DNA from: a virus | Strand: one strand, 5' to 3' | IMG/VR virus record: IMGVR_UViG_3300002144_000620 | Span: 89,962-153,961 of that record | Length of the DNA: 64,000 bases | Shown here: positions 1 through 8,883 of the stretch, in pieces | How the letters are laid out: each line of letters starts with the position of its first letter | How positions within the stretch are numbered: the first letter of the stretch is position 1 | Position numbers and translations under genes: made by a program | Notes under the pieces: model-generated | What the model was told of the DNA's origin: nothing | Databases searched by the model: none | The model's input: only the letters and a program-made list of their open reading frames with translations

Positions 1-2451
1 AATCAACACCCAGAATCAGAGGGTAAATTCGTTTCATATGGTGGTAGTTGGATAGCAGTATCATACATCAACATGATGATTGATAATGACGACACTGACA
101 CCATGAAAATTAAAACATTAATATCATACTTACATAATAACGCATGTGAGTTAGGTCAAATTAGTGGTTGGAACCTAAAAGAATCTATGGTATATTTTAT
201 CGATGTGATAACAATGGATTTATATAAGAAATTGGGTTACGACTCTTTAGAAACTTTATCATTAAGTGAAATAATAGATACCTATTATAGAGCTGGTTGT
301 GTAGCTGAAACAATGTTACTTAAAGCAATAGATTTAGGTGACAACCCTAGTGAACTACTTACTTATTTGTCAATAACAGAAGAAGAATTTTATAAACCAA
401 AAACAACTACGTTTACTGATGCGAGTGGTACTAAATTACCTGGACAAGACTCAACAACACCTAAAATAACATTTACCGATGATATAAACGCTACTTTCGA
501 GTTGTACAAAACAACATCAACTAAAACTAATATGTGGGTTAGTGACAAAACGCCTAATAACCAACTTTCTGGTCAAGGTGTAACAACATACGGTTTAACA
601 AATTTATGGTTTAAACCTACTGTTGGCAACAGTAGGTTTATTGATAACCCGAGTTTACTAAATAGTACTGGCGCAATAAATTGGGCTATAGAAGAAGATA
701 AATACGAAGCAATAACTGAAAGTCAGTATAATACTGAAGAACTTAAACCACGTAAAAATAACGGAAGTATACTTAATGATAAAATCAACGAAGATTATAC
801 TACAATTAAATCTTTTATCACTAGTGATAGAAAGTTTATATACGTTCGATGGATAACTCTTTATAATAACACAACACTGACTCAAGCGAATGCGCCAAAT
901 ATAAAAGTAGCACCAAATTGGTTTAAAATACCAACAGAAGAGGTTATTAAAACCCGCTATGCAGCTACTTATGTTGAGGGTGAGTATGATGACTATATAA
1001 ACTATGGTATTGCTACACCAGGAACAACAATAGGTCACCCTAAAGGCGCACAATTTGATTGGAAAAAAGCTAACAGTACTATTAGGAAACCATACACGTA
1101 CCCAGCCGAACCATCAGGTACAACTAAAGACGACCACTACATAGTATCATATGGTGGTATTGGTAAAACTAAAAAACACGCATTTTATAAAATTATAAAA
1201 ACTAGTGAAGCTACCCCTAGTGATGCTTTAAAAATTAATAACCACAGTTTTATCAGTGGATACGGTTACGGTAAAGATACTGGTGATCCTGATAAGGATA
1301 TACTTCACGATTTTACGGTTAGAAATTCAACAACTGGTCAAACTAGTGGTGTTGATATTTTACTACAATCTACATCAAACGCTGGGTCCGTTATAGATGG
1401 ATGGGTCTCACCATTACCTGGCGTACCGACATCAGTAAGCAAATTTGGTTTAAGAAATGGTAAAGAGCATGAAGGTATAGACTTACGAGCCGTACAAGGC
1501 ACCGAAGTATACAGCTCTTATGACGGTATTATTGTAGCCGCTGGACTATTAAATTCAAATGGTTACGGTAATGTGGTTGTAATACAACACCAGGATGTTA
1601 ATTTAACAACAATATACGGACATTTAAGTGAATTTAATTTCACTGAAAGTGGTACACAAATAAGCAAACCTGTTAAAGCTGGTGAGCTAATAGGTAAAAG
1701 TGGTGGTACTAAGGGTACTCCTGGTGCTGGTAACAGTAAGGACCCCCATTTACATTATGAGATAAGAAAAGGTTTAGCCACCAATTACTCATCATCTTTT
1801 AGTTTAACGTCTACTGATCCAGAACCATATATTATAGGGGATAACACAACAACAAACAGTAATGTAGCAACACCTGGGTCAATCCAAACTGGTAATACCG
1901 CTGATTTTTGGTCGCTATTAGCTATATGCGCACTTGAAGATGGTTATCCACAAGGCAGAGCTGATGTCGCACAATCAATATACAATAGAGTTGGTTCACC
2001 AATGTATCAACCCACAATTGCCGAAGTAATCAAATATAAAGCAGGTTACCAACCAGCATTCGCTAATGCAAAAGGTGATATTTCACAAAATTTTGCTAAT
2101 ATTAAAGATAAAACTACCGCTATAAAAGCGTTAGCTGATAAACAATACAAAAAATCTTCAGACCCAACAGCTGCCGCAACTAAGGCACTTAAAGAAACAT
2201 GGGAAGCGCTTAAAGACCCTAATAACCAAAATAACGCTAAACAATTAATTCAAGGTAGAACCGATTTCAAGGCAGAACGTGAAGGTAGTGTTACCTCTAG
2301 AAATGCTAATTTAAAATCAGATGGACGAGGTATCTTTGTTCAGAGAAAACAAAAGGACAACGTATATGGGTGGTCATATAATTATATAACAAATACAACT
2401 TATGGACCACCAGCACAAACATTTTGGGATTTAGGTAGTAATAGTTTTTAA
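1..2451 (+). CDS. Tail-associated peptidoglycan hydrolase, M23 peptidase plus SleB-like domain (5' end outside window)
   Basis: The frame is open from base 1, so the gene begins upstream of the window; an internal ATG at 73 is not needed as a start. Numbering from base 1, residues about 465-600 form an M23 (LytM/lysostaphin) zinc endopeptidase with the HxxxD pair H490/D494 and the HLH motif H583/H585. Residues about 635-700 resemble the Hydrolase_2 (SleB/CwlJ) cell-wall hydrolase fold, with the pattern LAICALEDG...VAQSIYNRV...PTIAEVI. The N-terminal ~450 residues are unrecognised. In phages such proteins sit at the tail hub or tip and open the cell wall during injection. That role here is inferred from domain content and from the structural genes that follow. 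A free lysis enzyme is less likely because of the size. Confidence 0.8.
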   Translation, partial: NQHPESEGKFVSYGGSWIAVSYINMMIDNDDTDTMKIKTLISYLHNNACELGQISGWNLKESMVYFIDVITMDLYKKLGYDSLETLSLSEIIDTYYRAGCVAETMLLKAIDLGDNPSELLTYLSITEEEFYKPKTTTFTDASGTKLPGQDSTTPKITFTDDINATFELYKTTSTKTNMWVSDKTPNNQLSGQGVTTYGLTNLWFKPTVGNSRFIDNPSLLNSTGAINWAIEEDKYEAITESQYNTEELKPRKNNGSILNDKINEDYTTIKSFITSDRKFIYVRWITLYNNTTLTQANAPNIKVAPNWFKIPTEEVIKTRYAATYVEGEYDDYINYGIATPGTTIGHPKGAQFDWKKANSTIRKPYTYPAEPSGTTKDDHYIVSYGGIGKTKKHAFYKIIKTSEATPSDALKINNHSFISGYGYGKDTGDPDKDILHDFTVRNSTTGQTSGVDILLQSTSNAGSVIDGWVSPLPGVPTSVSKFGLRNGKEHEGIDLRAVQGTEVYSSYDGIIVAAGLLNSNGYGNVVVIQHQDVNLTTIYGHLSEFNFTESGTQISKPVKAGELIGKSGGTKGTPGAGNSKDPHLHYEIRKGLATNYSSSFSLTSTDPEPYIIGDNTTTNSNVATPGSIQTGNTADFWSLLAICALEDGYPQGRADVAQSIYNRVGSPMYQPTIAEVIKYKAGYQPAFANAKGDISQNFANIKDKTTAIKALADKQYKKSSDPTAAATKALKETWEALKDPNNQNNAKQLIQGRTDFKAEREGSVTSRNANLKSDGRGIFVQRKQKDNVYGWSYNYITNTTYGPPAQTFWDLGSNSF

Positions 2452-2487
2452 TATTAAGTTACTATACAACACTTTAATAAAATTCGT

Positions 2488-2497
2488 TATATTTATA
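2488..2497 (+). promoter_or_regulatory. Candidate late-type promoter element TATATTTATA
   Basis: The element ends 13 bases before the ATG at 2511. The same A/T decamer recurs in front of several other structural genes in the window (29938, 34742). Treating it as a -10 box for the phage sigma factor is inference. Confidence 0.4.
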
Positions 2498-2510
2498 AGA
2501 AATAACAATT

Positions 2511-2732
2511 ATGAATAATATTGGAAATAAATTAGATAATTTTCTGGGTAATCAAAATAACCCACAGATAGGTGAAGAGGTTTGTGATTTAAATGGTGTT
2601 TGCTATATTAAAACTAAAGATGGTTTAATAGAAAAAACATTAATTGAAAAAAAATTAGTACTAGAAGATGGTAGGGAATTACTAAGAGAAGAAAGACCAA
2701 TAAGCAACTCAAGTAAAAGATTTTTAAGATGA
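2511..2732 (+). CDS. Small unknown protein (73 aa)
   Basis: I do not recognise this protein. It is short and charged, with a Cys pair (EEVCDLNGVCYI) near residues 24-31 inside a likely beta hairpin and a basic, Ser-rich end. It is the first gene after the TATATTTATA element and overlaps the next gene by four bases (ATGA), so the two are translationally coupled. Its position between a tail hydrolase and acidic structural-looking proteins suggests a virion or assembly role, but nothing in the sequence proves this. Confidence 0.6.
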   Translation: MNNIGNKLDNFLGNQNNPQIGEEVCDLNGVCYIKTKDGLIEKTLIEKKLVLEDGRELLREERPISNSSKRFLR

Positions 2733-3439
2733 ATAAAAAATTAGACACTATATTATCTGAAGAGATATCGAGATTTAACGATATACTATCTTACACCTTA
2801 ACCGAAGGTCATCACTATAAATTTTATGAAGCTGAAGAGGAAGTTGGTACTGAAGATGTTATTGATGAACCAGGTGAAATACCTGTTGATGATACTGAAG
2901 AGGTTATTGACGACACCGATTTAGAAACTGGTGATGAGGTTTCTGACGAAACTAGTATTGATACAACAGAAATGGAACCTGAAGTAGAACCTGAAGGTGA
3001 TATAGAAGTTGATGTAACGGATTTAGTTAATTCAACAAAAGAAATGAACACTAAAGCTGACGATATTGTACAAAAGATTCTTGGAACAACAACAAAAATA
3101 GAGGATATGATTAATAAAGTTGATGGTGTTGAAAAAAGTTTACAAAAGATGGACTCTTTGGTACAACAAATGCAAAGCCTAACTAAACAAGTTGAGTTAA
3201 TGAGACCACCAACTGAGGGGGAAAGAAGAAAAGCTTTGGCGAAAGATTCTTACCCATTCAACGTAACACAAGACGATTACGCTGAAGGTACTGGACCAAA
3301 AACACAAACTGACTTAGAAGGTAGACCAGATAAATTATCTATGATGGATAATTTAGTAAACGATTACAATGAGACTGATATTAAACACAGTTTTTATAAT
3401 GTCGAAGATAAAGAAGAGAAAAAAATAAGTAACTACTAA
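2729..3439 (+). CDS. Acidic coiled-coil protein, probable virion or scaffold-type protein
   Basis: Function unknown. Residues about 35-95 are extremely acidic (Glu/Asp/Thr/Val-rich, low complexity). Residues about 95-160 look like an alpha-helical coiled coil (TKEMNTKADDIVQKIL, VEKSLQKMDSLVQQMQ). The C-terminal third is polar and has a PFNVTQDDYAEG segment. The start overlaps the previous stop by four bases, and the next gene begins after one base. Acidic plus coiled-coil composition is typical of phage scaffold, chaperone or tape-like accessory proteins. The N-terminus (LSEEISRFNDIL...LTEG) resembles other short amphipathic starts in this window. Confidence 0.65.
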   Translation: MNKKLDTILSEEISRFNDILSYTLTEGHHYKFYEAEEEVGTEDVIDEPGEIPVDDTEEVIDDTDLETGDEVSDETSIDTTEMEPEVEPEGDIEVDVTDLVNSTKEMNTKADDIVQKILGTTTKIEDMINKVDGVEKSLQKMDSLVQQMQSLTKQVELMRPPTEGERRKALAKDSYPFNVTQDDYAEGTGPKTQTDLEGRPDKLSMMDNLVNDYNETDIKHSFYNVEDKEEKKISNY

Positions 3440-3440
3440 T

Positions 3441-3746
3441 ATGAGAAACCCAGGATTACAACAAGAGATCGTAACAACATATATAACGGTTGGTGATGGT
3501 GCGTTAGTACCAGTCGATACAAACGATTATACAATTAATTACTATTCAATACTAACATGTGGTAATACATCTGATACTATTACAGTAACATTAAACGGTG
3601 TACCAAATGTTGTGTTATCTATGATTGGTTTAGTTGAAATGTCTATACAGTCTATAGAAGTAACATCAGTACAAAACACTAGTGGTGCTGGTGTAACTAA
3701 AGGTTTGATTGTTTACGGTTTAAAAGCGTATAAAACAATGTGGTAA
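3441..3746 (+). CDS. Small beta-rich protein, probable structural decoration (101 aa)
   Basis: I do not recognise the family. The whole chain is predicted by eye to be beta-strand rich (alternating hydrophobic residues, many Thr/Val, no charged helices), as in small phage head- or tail-decoration and fibre-attachment proteins. It is the last gene before a strong terminator at 3771, so it closes the cluster that starts at the TATATTTATA element at 2488. The assignment as a virion protein is inferred from composition and context only. Confidence 0.6.
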   Translation: MRNPGLQQEIVTTYITVGDGALVPVDTNDYTINYYSILTCGNTSDTITVTLNGVPNVVLSMIGLVEMSIQSIEVTSVQNTSGAGVTKGLIVYGLKAYKTMW

Positions 3747-3770
3747 ACACAGATTAAAATTAATATTACG

Positions 3771-3797
3771 AGACCTCTATTTATAGGGGTCTTTTTT
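3771..3797 (+). terminator. Rho-independent terminator
   Basis: AGACCTCTAT pairs with ATAGGGGTCT (one G-T pair) across a two-base loop and is followed by six T residues. It separates the structural cluster from gp32. Confidence 0.85.
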
Positions 3798-3823
3798 ATT
3801 TATTGAAGTTTTTTAACTACAAA

Positions 3824-3855
3824 CTTGTTTTTTAGCTAATTTGTTCTTAGTTTTG
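3824..3855 (+). promoter_or_regulatory. Bacteroidota-type promoter for gp32
   Basis: CTTG at 3824-3827, a 20-base gap, then TAGTTTTG at 3848-3855. This fits the Bacteroidota primary-sigma consensus TTTG-N19/21-TAnnTTTG with one mismatch in the upstream box. It is followed by TACCATA, also seen after the ClpP promoter. The gp32 ATG lies 26 bases downstream. Confidence 0.6.
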
Positions 3856-3881
3856 TACCATAACATATAAAAATATAAATT

Positions 3882-4835
3882 ATGATTGATTACAAAAAAA
3901 TTGATTGGGGCAAGGCCGCTACAGACACTCTGGCTGATTACGAACAAGAAAAAGCGAAATCAGCTAACAATTCAACACAAAGAACTAGCGTTGATTTAAC
4001 CAAGTACTTCAACATCATGTTGGACAAAAGTGAGAATCAAGGTGAGAAATCCATTAGGGTTCTTCCTAACCAAGACGACCCAACTAAATGGTACAAAATT
4101 GGTTACTTCCACAACATTAAAATTGGTTCAAAGTACACTAAACTTTACGATCCAGCACAAGACAATGAACATTCACCACTTAACGACACCTATAATTTTT
4201 ATATGGGTACTGGTGATAAAGATGACAGACGAATGGCTAATAACTACAAGTCTAGACAATTCTTTATTATTAGATGTATTGAGCGTGGTAAAGAGCATGA
4301 AGGTGTTAAATTCTGGAGATTCCCAGTTGTTCAAGATGGTTCAGGTATTATGGACAAAATCGCACCACTAGTTAAGAAGTATGGTGCATTCTGGAACCCT
4401 TTTGAGGGTTACGACCTAACAATCTCTATCATCAGAGATAATAAAAACGGAGCACCAGGTGGTGGGTATTGTAAAGCGTCTTCTATTATTCCAGATAGAG
4501 AATCTAAATTATCTGATGATGAAACCCAAACAACCACATGGTTAAGTGATGAAATGGTTTGGACCGATATCTTTAGAAAAAAATCTAATGATTACCTACT
4601 TATTGTTGCTTCTGGTGACGAACCAATGTGGGATGCTGAAGCAAAGAAATTTGTAACTAAAGTTGAGGATGGTATAACAAACTACCAAAGTAACGATACA
4701 CCAACTGAGAAAGTTGTGTACGAAACCCCAACTAGCACTAGCACTAACACCAACGGAACAGACGTTGTTAATGAAACACCTACTGAGCCAACGAATAATG
4801 CACCTCAGTTACAAATTGATGATTTACCGTTCTAA
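3882..4835 (+). CDS. 32: gp32-like single-stranded DNA-binding protein
   Basis: This protein coats ssDNA during replication and recombination and loads recombinase and helicase partners. It matches T4 gp32 through the basic N-terminus and the OB-fold core: IRVLPNQDDP near residue 60, FFIIRCIERGKEHEGVKFWRF near 130 and the AFWNPFEGYDLTI segment near 165. At 317 residues it is close to gp32 (301). Two features differ. No Cys/His cluster equivalent to the gp32 zinc finger is visible. The chain ends in an acidic linker and then IDDLPF, like the C-terminal tip of bacterial SSB rather than that of T4 gp32. It stands alone between its own promoter and terminator, consistent with high expression. Confidence 0.88.
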   Translation: MIDYKKIDWGKAATDTLADYEQEKAKSANNSTQRTSVDLTKYFNIMLDKSENQGEKSIRVLPNQDDPTKWYKIGYFHNIKIGSKYTKLYDPAQDNEHSPLNDTYNFYMGTGDKDDRRMANNYKSRQFFIIRCIERGKEHEGVKFWRFPVVQDGSGIMDKIAPLVKKYGAFWNPFEGYDLTISIIRDNKNGAPGGGYCKASSIIPDRESKLSDDETQTTTWLSDEMVWTDIFRKKSNDYLLIVASGDEPMWDAEAKKFVTKVEDGITNYQSNDTPTEKVVYETPTSTSTNTNGTDVVNETPTEPTNNAPQLQIDDLPF

Positions 4836-4848
4836 AAACTAAAATCAT

Positions 4849-4906
4849 AATGCACGAACATTTGGGTTGGTATATAGGTATCAACTCATGTTCGTGCATT
4901 TTTTTT
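4849..4906 (+). terminator. Rho-independent terminator after gp32
   Basis: AATGCACGAACAT (4849-4861) pairs perfectly with ATGTTCGTGCATT (4888-4900) around a 26-base loop, followed by further T residues to 4906. It isolates gp32 from uvsX. Confidence 0.85.
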
Positions 4907-4928
4907 AACAACATAACAAATAAATAAA

Positions 4929-5930
4929 ATGGCAGTAAAGAAAAAAGAATTCTCATTCGATGACATGAGAAATAAATATAGTTCATCAACAACATACAAA
5001 CCAGACGAATTCTTAAACTGCGGTAATGCGTTTTTAGAAATGACTGGCGTACAAGGACCAGCAACTGGCCACATTAACATGTTCTTAGGTCACTCTGACA
5101 CGGGTAAAACAACTGCGCTAATTTTAGCGGCTATTGCTGCACAAAAGAGAGGTGCCGTACCAGTATTCTTAGTCACTGAAAAGAAATGGGATTTCAGTCA
5201 CGCTAAACTAATGGGTTTAGATTGTGAACAAGATCCATCAACAGGTGAATGGGTAGGTCGATTTTTTTATCGTGACGATTTCTTCTATATTGAACAAATT
5301 ACAGACTATATCAATAAATTACTAGATGATCAAGCTAAAGGTGATATTCCATTTGATTTAGTATTCTTCTGGGATTCTGTTGGTTCAGTACCATGTAAAA
5401 TGACTTTTGATGGTAAAGGTGGTAAACAACATACAGCTGGTGTATTAGCAGAAAAAATTGGTATGGGTATTAACCAAAGAATTAATAGCACCAGAAAAGA
5501 CACGTCAGAGTATACAAATACTATGGTAGTAATTAACCAACCTTGGGTTGAATTACCAGACAACCCGTTTGGACAACCTAGAATTAAAGCTAAAGGTGGT
5601 GACGCATTTTGGTTAAACTCAACAATGATATTCTTATTTGGTAATCAGAAAAACGCTGGTACTGGTAAAATAGATGCAACTAAAAATGGTCGTAAGGTTA
5701 AGTTTGCAACAAGAACCAAAATTAGTGTAATGAAAAACCACGTAAACGGTTTAGGTTATGGTGATGGTAAGATAATAGCAACACCACATGGTTTCATATT
5801 AGACACTAAAGAAGCTATAGACCAATATAAAAAGGATTATTCTGACTACTGGGTTGATACTTTAGGAGCTACGGATTTTGATTTAGATGAAGAAGAAACA
5901 AAATCTGGTGTAGACTATGAAGATCAATAA
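4929..5930 (+). CDS. uvsX: UvsX/RecA-like recombinase
   Basis: This is an ATP-dependent strand-exchange protein that forms filaments on ssDNA for recombination-dependent replication and repair. It has a RecA core with Walker A GHSDTGKTT at residues 54-62, the polymerisation/ATPase core VFLVTEKKWDF near 80 and a Walker B-type strand LVFFWDS with D149. A KAKGGDAFWLNSTMIFLFG segment follows in the region of the DNA-binding loops. At 333 residues it is slightly shorter than T4 UvsX (about 390). The acidic C-terminus resembles that of RecA. The next gene overlaps by 14 bases, so recombinase and 5'-nuclease are coupled. Confidence 0.9.
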   Translation: MAVKKKEFSFDDMRNKYSSSTTYKPDEFLNCGNAFLEMTGVQGPATGHINMFLGHSDTGKTTALILAAIAAQKRGAVPVFLVTEKKWDFSHAKLMGLDCEQDPSTGEWVGRFFYRDDFFYIEQITDYINKLLDDQAKGDIPFDLVFFWDSVGSVPCKMTFDGKGGKQHTAGVLAEKIGMGINQRINSTRKDTSEYTNTMVVINQPWVELPDNPFGQPRIKAKGGDAFWLNSTMIFLFGNQKNAGTGKIDATKNGRKVKFATRTKISVMKNHVNGLGYGDGKIIATPHGFILDTKEAIDQYKKDYSDYWVDTLGATDFDLDEEETKSGVDYEDQ

Positions 5931-6972
5931 ACCGATTAGAAATAAGGTAACATCACTAAACTCACTATTAATTGATGGTGAGTATTTATTAAAACAAGGG
6001 TTTCATGGCGCTAAACACACTCAAGGTAAACATGGGAGTGTTGGCACCATATACCACTTTGTAAACACAATTAAGCGGTTCTATCAGGATTATGCGGTAA
6101 CTAAAGTTGTAGTTTTTTGGGAAGGCGAGGGTTCTAAAGAGTATAGAAAAGGTTATTACCCTTATTATAAGATGAATCGCAATGATAAGTACGATGATGG
6201 TGAACGATTTGATTTAGATAGACAAAGGATAAGGATAAAACAGTATCTTGAAGAACTATCGATAAGACAAGTTGAGATTCACGGTTGTGAGGCTGACGAT
6301 AGTATCGCTTATTACACTATGAACTCTCCTAACGAGAACAAGGTTGTGTACACTAACGATAGAGATTTACTACAACTATTATCTGACGATACTAAAGTTC
6401 AATTAACCATCAATAAAGCTAGAGTTATGATAAATAAAGATAACTTTAAATCTTATTTTGATTACCACTACGATAATGTTGGTATCATTAAAATGATTGC
6501 TGGTGATACTAGTGATAATATATCTGGGTTAAAAAATATTGGTGAACAAACGGTCTTAAAATATTTCCCAGAAATAAAAAATAGACCTGTTAATCACGAG
6601 TGGATTATGAATCGTACTAGAGAATTGTTAGAAGAGAAACCTAACGATAAAACTTTAAATACCATAATTAATGGTGACACGAAATGGGGGACATATGGTA
6701 ATGATTACTTTTCAGTTATGAACAAGATAATAAACCTAAGGGAACCCAATATTACTGAAGAACTTAAATCATCCGTTAATGAAATGGTTAACGAGGTTTT
6801 ATCACCAGAAGGTAGGGGTGGTATAAAAAAAGTTATGGAAATGATGAAAGAAGATGAATTATTGAATTTTTTACCTAGGAATGATGACAACTTCTTTGTT
6901 TTCTGGTCAAGTTTTATTACTATTATAAAAAAAGAAGAAAATGCTTATAACACAACAAAAAAAAGGGACTGA
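5917..6972 (+). CDS. rnh: RNase H / 5'-3' exonuclease of the FEN family
   Basis: By family, this nuclease removes RNA primers and 5' flaps during lagging-strand synthesis. PIN/FEN motifs are in order: LIDGEYLL near residue 18, KVVVFWEGEGSKEYRKGYYPYYK (helical arch, basic and Tyr-rich) near 65, EADDSIAYY near 125 and TNDRDLLQLL near 145. The helix-hairpin-helix region GDTSDNISGLKNIGEQTVL follows near 195. The clustered acidic residues expected to bind two metals are all present. Length 351 is a little above T4 Rnh (305). It overlaps uvsX by 14 bases and abuts the next gene. Confidence 0.87.
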   Translation: MKINKPIRNKVTSLNSLLIDGEYLLKQGFHGAKHTQGKHGSVGTIYHFVNTIKRFYQDYAVTKVVVFWEGEGSKEYRKGYYPYYKMNRNDKYDDGERFDLDRQRIRIKQYLEELSIRQVEIHGCEADDSIAYYTMNSPNENKVVYTNDRDLLQLLSDDTKVQLTINKARVMINKDNFKSYFDYHYDNVGIIKMIAGDTSDNISGLKNIGEQTVLKYFPEIKNRPVNHEWIMNRTRELLEEKPNDKTLNTIINGDTKWGTYGNDYFSVMNKIINLREPNITEELKSSVNEMVNEVLSPEGRGGIKKVMEMMKEDELLNFLPRNDDNFFVFWSSFITIIKKEENAYNTTKKRD

Positions 6973-6973
6973 A

Positions 6974-7435
6974 ATGGAACAAAAAAAAGAACAACGTAAA
7001 TTTGAGTTTACACTCTACTTAAATGAAAATATCATAGTACAGAGGTACTTTAATATCATAGGTTTTAATCAAAGAGCGGTTAATTCAATTAATTTTAAAG
7101 AATCTGTTGACGAAAACATGGAGATAATCAAGGATGCACTTAAAATTAAAACTTTAGACTTTTTGAATGAGAACTCACGTAATTTTTACGAGATACCTAA
7201 TTTCGAAAAAAATATATCCAATGATATGATAAAAATCACTGTGAAACATGATGGTGAAGTTATTGCATACAGAGAATGGGATGCTACTATATACCCAGTT
7301 AAAGTTAGATACACAGTTGATGTACGTCAGCATATCTATGAGTTAATCACAAAAATCCAAAAGTGTTTATGTACACCTAACAAATTCTTGGAGACAGAGT
7401 ACATGGGTTACGACCTACAAGTTCAAGCACAATAA
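6974..7435 (+). CDS. Unknown protein in the replication cluster (153 aa)
   Basis: Function unrecognised. I place the start at the ATG at 6974, one base after the rnh stop. An upstream ATG at 6941 would add 11 residues and overlap rnh by 32 bases. The chain is mixed alpha/beta with a basic N-terminus, then KFEFTLYLNENIIVQRYFNI, and a C-terminal half with Val/Tyr-rich strands and one CLC pair. Lying between RNase H and the replicative helicase it could be a helicase-loader analogue (T4 gp59 occupies a similar place), but no gp59 motif is visible and I do not assign it. Confidence 0.6.
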   Translation: MEQKKEQRKFEFTLYLNENIIVQRYFNIIGFNQRAVNSINFKESVDENMEIIKDALKIKTLDFLNENSRNFYEIPNFEKNISNDMIKITVKHDGEVIAYREWDATIYPVKVRYTVDVRQHIYELITKIQKCLCTPNKFLETEYMGYDLQVQAQ

Positions 7436-7449
7436 AATAAAAATAATAA

Positions 7450-8874
7450 ATGAGTCATAAAATAAACAGCTTTGAGGATCTAGGTAAAGACTTCCAATTA
7501 CAATTATTAAATGAAATAGTAACAGACCACAAATTCGGAAAATCTATAATTGATATAATTGAACCACAATTTTTTCCTTCTGAATCTTTTCAGAAAATAG
7601 CACATTCGGTAAAAAAATATCACAAAGAACATGAGGTATTACCTAATTTTAAATCGTTAGGTACGGAAATCAAGGGTGACGTACCAGTTGAACATGAAGC
7701 TTTAAGGGCTCAACTATTTGACACACTAAGTGAGATCGAGTTATGTAAAATAGGTAACTTAAATGTACAAAAAAACGCTATTAGATTCTGTAGATTACAA
7801 TCGATTCGTGGTGCTGTAAATGATATTAAAACAAAGTTAGATCGTGGGATTATATCCGACTACGATGAGATAGAAAAAAAGATTAAAGACGCTATAACAT
7901 TTAAAGATGGTCATGATCCCATATTATTATTTGATAATATGGAAAAAGTTTTATCTGAAGACTACAGAAACCCAATTCCAACAGGTATAAAAGGTATTGA
8001 TGATATTACAAAAGGTGGGTTATCTAAAGGTGAGGTAGCTATGGTTATAGCACCTCTAGGTGTCGGTAAGACAACTTTTTTAACTAAGGTGGCTAGTAGT
8101 GCATTTTTAGCTGGCAAAACCGTATTACAAGTATTTTTTGAAGATAAAGAAGAATCGGTACAAAGAAAACATTTTTCGGCCTTAACTGGTATACCTTTAA
8201 GTGAACTTCATTTAAATAAAGAGGTTATTACAAATAAAGTTACAGCGATTAAACAAAAATATGATAATCATTTGTACTTACAAAAACTACCTTCAGATGG
8301 TGTAACAATCGTTAAAATCAAGAACGTAATTAAAAAGATAAATTCAACTGGTGTTAAGGTTGATGTGTTGGTCTTAGATTACATAGACTGTTTATCAATG
8401 GAGAAAGAAAGTTCTAGTGGTGAAGAATGGTCAAATGAGGGTAAGATTATGCGTCAGTTTGAAACTATGGTTGATGAGATGAACGTGGTTGGATGGACAG
8501 CCACCCAAGGTAACCGAAGTTCCACTAGTGTTGAGGTTGTTAAAACAGAAAATATGGGTGGGAATTTAAAGAAAGCTCAGATAGCACATTTTATTATGAG
8601 TATCGGTAAAACACTTGAACAAAAAGAACAAAAAGTTGCGACAATTTCAATATTAAAAAACAGGATGGGTGAGGATGGTATGATATTTAAGGATTGTGTT
8701 TTTGATAATGGAAGAATAATTATCGATACCGATGATTTATTAACAGAAAAGGGGTTTGAATCACAAAAAGCTGCGAAAAATAAAGAAGCGCTTAGAGCAC
8801 ACTTAAATTCTCAGATAAGAGGTAACATCAACGATGTTGATAAAGATTCTTTAGAAATTAAAGAGATTATATGA
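7450..8874 (+). CDS. 41: DnaB/gp41-like replicative helicase
   Basis: This is a hexameric 5'-3' helicase for the replication fork. The N-terminal ~110 residues form the small helical DnaB N-domain (FQLQLLNEIVTDHKF...FPSESFQKIAHSVKKYHKEH). A linker helix follows, then the RecA-type motor beginning with PIPTGIKGIDDITKGGLSKGE near residue 178. Walker A is APLGVGKTT (K207) and Walker B is VLVLDYIDCLS near 310. Motif H3/H4 elements TQGNRSS and NMGGNLKKAQIAHFIMSI follow. Length 474 matches T4 gp41 (475). The primase partner is encoded 29 kb away at 37669 rather than adjacent. Confidence 0.92.
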   Translation: MSHKINSFEDLGKDFQLQLLNEIVTDHKFGKSIIDIIEPQFFPSESFQKIAHSVKKYHKEHEVLPNFKSLGTEIKGDVPVEHEALRAQLFDTLSEIELCKIGNLNVQKNAIRFCRLQSIRGAVNDIKTKLDRGIISDYDEIEKKIKDAITFKDGHDPILLFDNMEKVLSEDYRNPIPTGIKGIDDITKGGLSKGEVAMVIAPLGVGKTTFLTKVASSAFLAGKTVLQVFFEDKEESVQRKHFSALTGIPLSELHLNKEVITNKVTAIKQKYDNHLYLQKLPSDGVTIVKIKNVIKKINSTGVKVDVLVLDYIDCLSMEKESSSGEEWSNEGKIMRQFETMVDEMNVVGWTATQGNRSSTSVEVVKTENMGGNLKKAQIAHFIMSIGKTLEQKEQKVATISILKNRMGEDGMIFKDCVFDNGRIIIDTDDLLTEKGFESQKAAKNKEALRAHLNSQIRGNINDVDKDSLEIKEII

Positions 8875-8883
8875 TAATCTTAC

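Noticed and set aside
658-1053. Minus-strand open frame inside the tail hydrolase gene
   Set aside because: Hydrophobic and Cys-rich shadow of the plus-strand coding frame, with no promoter, terminator or known motif.
3779-3786. TATTTATA as a late promoter box
   Set aside because: This copy is part of the stem-loop of the terminator at 3771-3797, and no gene starts shortly after it. It is a reminder that the motif occurs by chance in A/T-rich sequence.
4780-5080. Minus-strand open frames across the gp32-uvsX gap
   Set aside because: They run through the gp32 terminator hairpin and into both coding genes; no independent signals support them.
6941-6973. Earlier ATG for the unknown gene after rnh
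   Set aside because: It would overlap rnh by 32 bases and add a Lys/Gln-rich leader; the ATG at 6974 directly after the rnh stop is simpler.
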